Of a DNA stretch of 21,620 nt, positions 1 through 5,836 are shown one piece after another. A program made the position numbers and the translations under genes. The DNA lies in assembly GCA_003585735.1 (NCBI GenBank), contig NQOH01000002.1:56283-77902 (forward strand), written 5' to 3'. The notes beneath the pieces are model-generated. The model did no database searches, was not told the DNA's origin, and saw only the letters and a list, made by a program, of their open reading frames with translations. This DNA comes from Gardnerella kenyensis. Lineage in GTDB: Bacteria; Actinomycetota; Actinomycetes; Actinomycetales; Bifidobacteriaceae. How positions within the stretch are numbered: position 1 is the first letter of the stretch; every line of letters starts with the position of its first letter.

Positions 1-2
1 TG

Positions 3-251
3 ATTGGATTAGCCTGTTTTGGAAGGTTTTACGGCCTTGCATTTGGTGTCTTTTTAGCGGTGATGAATATTGCCACACAAGGTTTGCAAAGTAAAATTGG
101 ATTGATTTTGCGATGGTATCCTTCTGGAACTTTGCCTGTAATTCCTGGACAATCCATATTGTTATACGTCATTGTTGTTCTTACTGTAATTGCAGTTTGC
201 CTATGGAGCGGCACGTGTGGACGTGGATTGCTTTATTTTGAACGTGCTTAA
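3..251 (+). CDS. C-terminal part of a membrane protein, cut by window start
   Basis: The reading frame is open from the left edge to a TAA at 249-251, so this is the tail of a gene that starts outside the window. The visible 82 residues contain two hydrophobic stretches. One is around the first 25 residues (GLAFGVFLAVMNIA). The other is near the C-terminus (ILLYVIVVLTVIAVCLW). A short, mildly charged tail follows. This looks like the end of an integral membrane protein. I do not recognise the family, and too little is present to name a function. An internal GTG at 60 could serve as a start, but the frame is open upstream of it, so a truncated larger gene is the simpler reading. The next gene (rmuC) starts 54 nt downstream on the same strand. 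Confidence 0.55.
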   Translation: MGLACFGRFYGLAFGVFLAVMNIATQGLQSKIGLILRWYPSGTLPVIPGQSILLYVIVVLTVIAVCLWSGTCGRGLLYFERA

Positions 252-305
252 AAGACGTGTTTAATTATGTTTTAAAAGTCAACTCAATAGTGTTTAATAG
301 AACGT

Positions 306-1646
306 ATGTTCGATAATATTGTGATGTTTGTTTTAATGGTGGTTGCTGTTGTAATAACCGCCATTGTTGTGCTGACTATTGTTAAGCGCAACTCTGGAAC
401 GCAAGGCGCTAATGGCGTAAACCAGCGCGAATTTAACGAATTGCGCTCGCAGTATGAACAAGCGCGCGCTCAAGCTCAAGAAAATGGCAATCAGGCTATA
501 CGCTATCGCACGCAAGCAGAGCAGCTTGCTGAGCGATTGAAATTTGTGGAGTCTGAGCTGTTAAAAGCGCAGCAAGCAGAACAATTGCGAGTGAATCGCG
601 AAGAACAATTGCGTGCAGAGCGAGAAGAACGCGAACGATTAAATCGTGAAAAAACTTTGAAAGAGCAAGGTAAAGTCTTGGAAGCGCTTGCTCCAGTAAA
701 AGACAATCTCGAAGCATTGAAGAATAAAGTTTCGCAGATTGAAGAAGGGCGTAAGCAAGAAATGGGTGTGCTGAGCACTCAGCTTAAAGGCTTAAGTGAG
801 CAGCAAACAAGGCTTGACCGCGAAACAAGTTCGCTTTCTGCAGCATTGCGAAACAATAAGGTTCGCGGAGCTTGGGGCGAGGCTCAACTAAAGAATATTG
901 TGGAATCCGCAGGCTTGCTTGAGCATGTTGATTTTGATACGCAGGTTGTTGTAACTGGAGTAAATGGTGAACAGCAGAGGCCAGATATGGTTGTGCATCT
1001 GCCAGGAGGCAAAACAATTCCAGTTGATGCAAAAGTTCCGTATGCGGATTATCAGCGTGCTTGCGAAATCCCAGATAACGCAAGCGACGAAGAATTAGCT
1101 AGAAGGAGCGAGCTTCTAAAAGCGCACGCTAAGGCTTTGAGAGAACACGTTAGAGTATTAGGAGCTAAAGCGTATTGGCAGGCTTTTGAAACAGCACCAG
1201 ATTTTGTAGTTGCATTTATTCCAAACGAAGCATTGCTTCAGGCGGCTCTTGAGGCGGACCCAACTCTTATGGATGATGCTTTTGCGCAAAAAGTAGCACT
1301 CACTTCACCAGTTACTTTGTGGGCTGTGCTTAAGTCTGTTGCGTACGCATGGCAGCAGCAAAGTCTTACAGATGATGCAAAAGAACTTTTCGATTTATCT
1401 AGAGAATTGTACGATCGCTTTGCGGTTCTTGGGGAAAATGCTTCAAAGCTTGGCGTATCTTTGGCAAGAACAGTTGCAGCTTACAATAAGTTTGCTTCTT
1501 CGCTTGAATCGCGAGTGTTGGTAACAGCGCGTAAACTTCAGAAGTTAGATCAAAGTAAAGTTATTGCTTCAATAGATCTCATAGATTCCGATAAAGCTGA
1601 TGTTAAAGAGCTGAGCGCTCCAGAAGTATCAGTAGAAGATCGTTAA
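306..1646 (+). CDS. rmuC: RmuC family DNA recombination/maintenance protein
   Basis: 446 residues, normal for the RmuC family. Residues about 5-26 form a membrane-anchoring helix (VMFVLMVVAVVITAIVVLTI). Residues about 35-170 are a long charged coiled coil rich in Glu, Gln, Arg and Ala. Residues about 180-400 are the conserved RmuC core, with the family hallmarks NNKVRGAWGEAQLKNI, PDMVVHLPGGKTIPVDAK and ETAPDFVVAFIPNEALL. The core is related to the PD-(D/E)XK nuclease fold. In E. coli RmuC limits inversions at short inverted repeats, but its biochemistry is poorly known. The start is the only ATG that keeps the N-terminal anchor, although its Shine-Dalgarno sequence is weak. It is followed 58 nt later by the Cys-rich protein and then a SpoU methyltransferase, probably in one transcript. 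The family call is secure; the cellular role is by analogy. Confidence 0.93.
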   Translation: MFDNIVMFVLMVVAVVITAIVVLTIVKRNSGTQGANGVNQREFNELRSQYEQARAQAQENGNQAIRYRTQAEQLAERLKFVESELLKAQQAEQLRVNREEQLRAEREERERLNREKTLKEQGKVLEALAPVKDNLEALKNKVSQIEEGRKQEMGVLSTQLKGLSEQQTRLDRETSSLSAALRNNKVRGAWGEAQLKNIVESAGLLEHVDFDTQVVVTGVNGEQQRPDMVVHLPGGKTIPVDAKVPYADYQRACEIPDNASDEELARRSELLKAHAKALREHVRVLGAKAYWQAFETAPDFVVAFIPNEALLQAALEADPTLMDDAFAQKVALTSPVTLWAVLKSVAYAWQQQSLTDDAKELFDLSRELYDRFAVLGENASKLGVSLARTVAAYNKFASSLESRVLVTARKLQKLDQSKVIASIDLIDSDKADVKELSAPEVSVEDR

Positions 1647-1704
1647 GCATAAAAACATTAAAGCATCAAAAATTGAACAACTCTAAACACTAAGGAGTGT
1701 AATA

Positions 1705-2634
1705 ATGACGGAATTACAAGAGGAACGAGCTGAACTTAAGCGCATGCTTTGTGCGGATATGAGTGCGAAACCATTTAGCGAACTGTTTTCTGTTACTTTT
1801 AATCAGCGCGGCTCTAAGCTGGTTGGCGATGTTCTTTTTGATGCAATTGAAAGCGCTGGGTATTCGTTAGAACGCGATGTTGACGCTGTTGGAGCATTGA
1901 CTGCTGCTGCAGTGCCGATGGTTTTTGCGCTTATTCATGCTGCAGAACGTAAAGGAATTGCACTCGACGGCTTTGTTATGGATTTTGTTTTTCCTGCAAC
2001 AAAAGGTCCGTCAGTTAAAGGCAAGCGAGTATTGTTACTTGACTCTTGGCTTTCTGAAAAATCGTATGTTCAAACTTCTTCGCTTGTGACTTTACGACAC
2101 GGCAATGAATTAAGTCTTGATTTTGGCATTGTTAATCAGCAAGGCGCGCAAATTCTTGCTATAGTTGCATTAATTGGTGGTGTTGACGCCGACGAACAAG
2201 GCGCAAGGCATCTTCAATTAGTAAATCCAATAAGTGAGGAGAGTACTAAAATGGCATTTGTTCAAGCTTTCGATGAAGAAGAATTACGTGCAGATGCAGA
2301 TCACGACGATTGCTGCAACGACAACTGCTGTGGCGGTCATTGTGAGGTTAAATGCACGGGTGATTGCTCTAACGATGGTTGCACTGAGCCATGCTGTGAG
2401 GATAACTGCTGCGGCGGTCATTGCAAGGTAGAGTGCACGGGTGATTGCGCTCATGATGGTTGCACTGAGCCATGCTGCGAGGATAACTGCTGTGGTGGCC
2501 ATTGCAAAGTAGAGTGCACGGGTGATTGCGCTCACGATGGCTGCACGGAGCCTTGCTGTGAAGACAATTGCTGTGGCGGTCACTGCAAGTCAGGTTGCAC
2601 AGGAGATTGCGCAACTGACGGCTGCCAAGACTAG
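1705..2634 (+). CDS. Phosphoribosyltransferase-like protein with four 27-residue Cys-rich repeats
   Basis: 309 residues, preceded by a good ribosome site (AAGGAG at about 1692). Residues 1-175 resemble a type I, orotate-phosphoribosyltransferase-like fold, with AVGALTAAAVPMVFAL in the nucleotide-loop position and GGVDADEQGAR near the domain end. The PRPP-binding signature is degenerate: residues 108-120 read RVLLLDSWLSEKS, with one Asp instead of two acidic residues and no Thr-Thr-Gly loop. Residues 180-202 are an acidic linker. Residues 203-309 are four tandem 27-residue repeats (203, 230, 257 and 284), each with eight Cys in the pattern CC-x3-CC-x3-C-x3-C-x3-C-x4-C and a GGHC motif. Such Cys/His density suggests metal or Fe-S binding or a metallothionein-like store; that is inference. 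There is no signal peptide, so it is probably cytosolic. It sits between rmuC and a SpoU methyltransferase. The PRT resemblance is moderate and the function unknown. Confidence 0.85.
   Translation: MTELQEERAELKRMLCADMSAKPFSELFSVTFNQRGSKLVGDVLFDAIESAGYSLERDVDAVGALTAAAVPMVFALIHAAERKGIALDGFVMDFVFPATKGPSVKGKRVLLLDSWLSEKSYVQTSSLVTLRHGNELSLDFGIVNQQGAQILAIVALIGGVDADEQGARHLQLVNPISEESTKMAFVQAFDEEELRADADHDDCCNDNCCGGHCEVKCTGDCSNDGCTEPCCEDNCCGGHCKVECTGDCAHDGCTEPCCEDNCCGGHCKVECTGDCAHDGCTEPCCEDNCCGGHCKSGCTGDCATDGCQD
2311..2634 (+). repeat. Four 81-bp tandem repeats encoding Cys-rich 27-residue units
   Basis: Units begin at 2311, 2392, 2473 and 2554; the last ends with the stop codon. Units 2 and 3 encode the same 27 residues but differ at nine third-codon positions. 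Unit 1 differs by several residues between its conserved cysteines. Unit 4 diverges in the middle (KSG) and at its end (QD before the stop). Every unit keeps all eight Cys, the GGHC motif and the TGDC motif. One sampled line (2401-2460) is about 53% G+C, above most of the surrounding genes. In-frame 81-bp repeats could expand or contract without breaking the frame. Confidence 0.95.
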
Positions 2635-2691
2635 CTGCAATTGCCAGCTGCCAATACTAAGCAAAAGTATTAAACGGAGCAAAACTTATAC

Positions 2692-3498
2692 ATGCACGAA
2701 CCGAATCCAATTACTTTGGCTGCAAAAGCATCCGACGAGCCAGAATTCCGACCTATAGGAGTTGGCCCGTGGGAAGAAGAGCATCCAGATGAGCCTCGTC
2801 CAGATAATCCAGAATCGCCAAATTATGATGCGCGGTTTAGCACTGAATTACTAGACGAAGGCGACCAGCGTAACGTTTTAGACCGTTACCGGTACTGGAA
2901 AGTAGAAGCTATAAAAGCGGATCTCGATTCTAAAGGCCGTCATGAGTTTGAAGTAGCTGTAGAAAATTGGACTCACGATTTCAACATAGGCTCTATGGTT
3001 CGCACTGCAAACGCGTTTACAGCGAAAAAAGTGTATATTGTAGGGCCGCATAAATGGAATCGCAAAGGCTCGTTAATGACTGAGCTTTACCAATACGTTG
3101 AGTGCTGCCCAACTATTGAAACTCTAGTAACTAATTGGCGCGAAAATATAGCACGAGAAACAGAAGAAGCGCATCAACTTTTGCTTAAAGCGCAGGCAGA
3201 AGGCAATAAAGAAGCCGAAAAAATCGCAAATATCAAGGAACAAGACGCTAAAAACGCTCGCGTTATAGCGCTCGATATTATTCCAGGCGCTGTTGCTATG
3301 GAAAACTACAAGTTCCCTAAACGTTGCCTTATGCTTTTTGGTGCGGAAGGTCCAGGTCTTTCTAAAAAAGCGCTAGATATGGCGGATGACGTTGTTTATA
3401 TTTCGCAATTTGGCTCTGTTCGCTCGCTAAACGCAGGAGCTGCTGCGGCTGTTTCCATGCACGCGTGGATTGCGCAACATGCAGCACCAAATTGCTGA
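2692..3498 (+). CDS. SpoU/TrmH-family RNA 2'-O-ribose methyltransferase
   Basis: 268 residues. The three SpoU motifs are all visible. Motif 1 is at about 98-109 (NIGSMVRTANAF, with the conserved Asn and Arg104). Motif 2 is at about 213-224 (LMLFGAEGPGLS, with Glu219). Motif 3 is at about 236-254 (YISQFGSVRSLNAGAAAAV). These form the knotted SAM site of TrmH/TrmL-type enzymes, which methylate a ribose 2'-OH in tRNA or rRNA; the target nucleoside cannot be told from sequence. A Pro/Glu-rich N-terminal extension (about 1-60) and a Lys/Glu/Ala-rich helical insert (about 150-190) between motifs 1 and 2 are additions to the minimal fold. The ribosome site (GGAG near 2674) is some 12 nt or more from the ATG, further than ideal. 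It is the last gene of the group starting with rmuC; a weak terminator follows. Confidence 0.9.
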   Translation: MHEPNPITLAAKASDEPEFRPIGVGPWEEEHPDEPRPDNPESPNYDARFSTELLDEGDQRNVLDRYRYWKVEAIKADLDSKGRHEFEVAVENWTHDFNIGSMVRTANAFTAKKVYIVGPHKWNRKGSLMTELYQYVECCPTIETLVTNWRENIARETEEAHQLLLKAQAEGNKEAEKIANIKEQDAKNARVIALDIIPGAVAMENYKFPKRCLMLFGAEGPGLSKKALDMADDVVYISQFGSVRSLNAGAAAAVSMHAWIAQHAAPNC

Positions 3499-3581
3499 AT
3501 ATTAATAAGCAATTAATTAAAATTTCAGCAGCAAGATCTCAACAAAAAGATTAATTAAAACGCATTAGCCTGTACTCATAA

Positions 3582-3608
3582 ACACTTACATTTTAGGTGT
3601 ATTTTTTT
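3582..3608 (+). terminator. Probable rho-independent terminator after the SpoU gene
   Basis: A short hairpin ACACTT / AGGTGT (3582-3587 with 3595-3600, one G-U pair, 7-nt loop) is followed by A and then seven T (3602-3608). The stem is weak, but the T tract is good. It would end the rmuC-group transcript just before the ABC exporter gene. Confidence 0.55.
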
Positions 3609-3611
3609 ATT

Positions 3612-3620
3612 TGTGATATT
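3612..3620 (+). promoter_or_regulatory. Possible extended -10 promoter for the ABC exporter, giving a leaderless mRNA
   Basis: TGTGATATT at 3612-3620 resembles an extended -10 element (TG, one base, then GATATT). A start about seven bases downstream would fall on or next to the ATG at 3629. No Shine-Dalgarno sequence lies before that ATG, which fits a leaderless message. No convincing -35 is seen. Tentative. Confidence 0.35.
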
Positions 3621-3628
3621 GTTAATTT

Positions 3629-4636
3629 ATGTTAGAATTTCAACATATTACAAAGCGTTTCGGCGCAAAAACAGCGCTTAACGACGTTTCTTTCGTCGCT
3701 GAAGACGGTAAAGTCACGGGCTTTTTAGGCCCTAATGGCGCTGGTAAATCTACCACCATGCGTTGCGCGTTAAATCTTATTCATGCCAATAGTGGTACTT
3801 CTCTTATTGACGGAAAACCTTACGCAAAATTCGCATCCCCAATGACGGAAGTTGGCGCAGTTCTTGACGCAAAGTCTGCCCACAGAGGTCGTTCCGCATA
3901 TAATCACTTGTATTCACTGGCTTTAACTCATGGAATATCAAAAAAGCGCGTTGACGAAGTGATTGATATTACTGGATTATCAAGTGTTAAAACCCGCAAA
4001 GCGGGATCCTTCTCGCTTGGTATGAGTCAGCGTCTTTCGATTGCTGCAGCACTTTTAGCAGACCCACACAATCTTATTTTGGATGAGCCAATTAACGGCT
4101 TAGATCCAGAAGGCGTTAAGTGGGTTCGCGAATTGTGCAAGTATTACGCAAGCGAAGGCCGTGCAATACTACTTAGCTCGCACTTAATGAGCGAAGTTGC
4201 GCTTACTGCAGATAATCTTGTGATTATTGCGCATGGCGAAATTTTGGAGCGCACAACGGTTCAAGATTTTGTTGACGCGCATTCGCAGCACGCTGTGAGA
4301 CTTGTAACTCCAGAAGGCGAAAAACTACAGTCTGTGCTTGCTCAAAATAATCCTGAATGCAAGATTTTGCCAGATAATCGCACGCCTCAAGACGTTCAAG
4401 AAGGCGAACTTTTTAGAATAACAGGATGTGAGCTTAATCAGCTTGCTCGCGAAATTGCGGATAATCAAATTTTGGTATATCAGCTTAATTACGAGCACGC
4501 GTCACTTGAGGAAGCATATTTGGCTCTTACGCATGGCCAGGAGCAGTACGTTACTAAGACTGTTCCTAGCAGCGATTTAAAGCCAGACAGCAAGCAGCAT
4601 GCAGAGCAATCTAACAATAAGGAGAGTGCAAAATGA
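3629..4636 (+). CDS. ABC exporter ATP-binding protein
   Basis: 335 residues. Nucleotide-binding domain at about 1-215: Walker A GPNGAGKST (34-42), signature SLGMSQR (129-135, a variant of LSGGQ), Walker B NLILDEP (148-154, catalytic Glu153), D-loop NGLDPEG and switch His185 (SSH). This arrangement, plus a C-terminal extension of about 100 residues ending in a polar Ser/Asn/Glu tail, matches the ABC-2 or bacitracin/NatA-type export ATPases. It overlaps the permease gene by 4 nt (ATGA), so the two are translationally coupled and form one transporter. The start is fixed by an in-frame TAA two codons upstream of the ATG. There is no Shine-Dalgarno sequence. The substrate is unknown: antibiotic or peptide resistance and cation export are both seen in this family. 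Confidence 0.92.
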   Translation: MLEFQHITKRFGAKTALNDVSFVAEDGKVTGFLGPNGAGKSTTMRCALNLIHANSGTSLIDGKPYAKFASPMTEVGAVLDAKSAHRGRSAYNHLYSLALTHGISKKRVDEVIDITGLSSVKTRKAGSFSLGMSQRLSIAAALLADPHNLILDEPINGLDPEGVKWVRELCKYYASEGRAILLSSHLMSEVALTADNLVIIAHGEILERTTVQDFVDAHSQHAVRLVTPEGEKLQSVLAQNNPECKILPDNRTPQDVQEGELFRITGCELNQLAREIADNQILVYQLNYEHASLEEAYLALTHGQEQYVTKTVPSSDLKPDSKQHAEQSNNKESAK

Positions 4637-5622
4637 GTGAGCAAGTAGCAAATCAACAAGTGCAATCTTCTGAGTCCAACGCACGCCAATCCAACGCGTA
4701 CAAAACAGGCCGCAGCATGAACGCTCAGCACTTACGCCTTACATTCATGCACACGCTTAAATCTGAGATTGTTAAGTTGCGCGGACTTTCATCCACATGG
4801 TGGTGCATGGCATTAGCTATTGTTTTGCCAGTAATCTTTAGCTTTATTATCGCGATTGTGCAAAAAGCAATGTCTAAAGTTGACATTAAGAATGGAGCAA
4901 ATCAAGGTAGATCAAGCGCTGCAATTACTGTTGGGCCGAGCAATAAAAGTGACCTTATTGCATCTCAAGAAAGCATTTTCCGCTTAGTTATTAGTTTTGC
5001 TTCTGTATTTTTGATTGTTTTGTCGATTTTTGCAGTGCTCGCTGTAACCGCGGAGCATTCTACAACTTCGATTCAGGCTTCTCTTACTGCTGTACCTAGA
5101 AGGGGTATGTTTTTTACGGCTAAGTTTATTGCTGTTGCAATCTACGTTTTTGTGGTTCAACTTATTGCAATGGCAGTTTCGTTAGCTGCTGCAGAATTAG
5201 CTTTTATAGGAGACAGCACTTCTGGATTATCTGGAAGCAACGCGTGGAAATTGCCTCTTACGCTGTTCCTTGGCTCTCCTGCAATTATGGTTGTTGTAGC
5301 AGCAATGGCGTACGGCTTTGGCATGATTTGCAAGTCAACTGCTGGCGGAATTATGTGCGTTATTGGAGCCGTGATGATTTTGCCTAGTGTTCTTAGCATT
5401 ATTATGTTTGCAAGCAATTTCGCGAAGTGGAATTCAATACTTATACAGCTTTTGCCAGCCACAGCGGTGGGGAAATTCTTGGGCGGCTCCCCTAATGCGG
5501 GTGCACAGCTTCCACCAAACGCATATATTTTCACATGGTGGCAGTCAGGCTTAGTGGTTCTTGCTTGGGGCGTAGTCATGTATGCAATTGGCCACGTTGT
5601 TGAAAAGCATCGCGATATCTAA
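4633..5622 (+). CDS. ABC-2 type exporter permease
   Basis: 329 residues; the start overlaps the ATPase stop. After a polar N-terminus of about 45 residues there are about six hydrophobic segments. They lie roughly at 56-78 (WWCMALAIVLPVIFSFIIAI), 115-138, 162-187, 212-235, 240-262 and 302-322. A periplasm-facing polar loop follows segment 1 (about 80-112). This is the typical topology of BcrB/NatB-like ABC-2 permeases, which pair with the ATPase encoded just upstream. The protein is membrane-bound and probably works as a homodimer with two ATPase subunits. The second Met at about residue 30 would also give a workable start, but the ATGA overlap favours 4633. The gene ends 68 nt before a hairpin shared with the convergent vaginolysin gene. 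Confidence 0.88.
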   Translation: MSEQVANQQVQSSESNARQSNAYKTGRSMNAQHLRLTFMHTLKSEIVKLRGLSSTWWCMALAIVLPVIFSFIIAIVQKAMSKVDIKNGANQGRSSAAITVGPSNKSDLIASQESIFRLVISFASVFLIVLSIFAVLAVTAEHSTTSIQASLTAVPRRGMFFTAKFIAVAIYVFVVQLIAMAVSLAAAELAFIGDSTSGLSGSNAWKLPLTLFLGSPAIMVVVAAMAYGFGMICKSTAGGIMCVIGAVMILPSVLSIIMFASNFAKWNSILIQLLPATAVGKFLGGSPNAGAQLPPNAYIFTWWQSGLVVLAWGVVMYAIGHVVEKHRDI

Positions 5623-5647
5623 AATATTTAAAATATTTAAAATATCT
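5621..5647. repeat. 9-bp AT-rich tandem repeat (3 copies)
   Basis: AAAATATTT at 5621-5629 and 5630-5638, then AAAATATCT at 5639-5647. It begins at the last bases of the permease stop codon. No function is evident; slippage-prone. Confidence 0.85.
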
Positions 5648-5689
5648 AAATAATATATTTCCAAATAAAATAAATAAAACAAATAAAAC

Positions 5690-5729
5690 AAGGGCTTTAT
5701 CTCGTAACTGGCTACAAGATAAAGCCCTT
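5690..5729. terminator. Bidirectional hairpin terminator between the exporter and vaginolysin
   Basis: A perfect 13-bp stem pairs AAGGGCTTTATCT (5690-5702) with AGATAAAGCCCTT (5717-5729), with a 14-nt loop. On the minus strand the stem is followed by GTTTTATTTGTTTTATT, a strong U-rich tail for the toxin message. On the plus strand the tail is TGTTGTATTTACTT, less ideal but usable for the exporter message. Confidence 0.88.
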
Positions 5730-5780
5730 TGTTGTATTTACTTATATTTAATTATCAATTATTTATTAAGTTATCTTTTT

Positions 5781-5820
5781 AAATTATTTTTATTAAATTA
5801 TTTTTATTAAATTATTTTTT
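5781..5820. repeat. 14-bp AT-rich tandem repeat just downstream of vaginolysin
   Basis: AAATTATTTTTATT at 5781-5794 and 5795-5808, followed by a third partial copy at 5809-5820. It lies 17-56 bases past the vaginolysin stop codon, between the gene and its terminator. Copy number may vary between strains. Confidence 0.88.
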
Positions 5821-5836
5821 GAAATTGTGATAAGTA

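Noticed and set aside
2284..2614. Open frames on the minus strand and in other plus frames across the Cys-rich repeats
   Set aside because: They are by-products of the repeated codons. They have no ribosome sites, and the silent-site pattern supports only the 1705-2634 frame.
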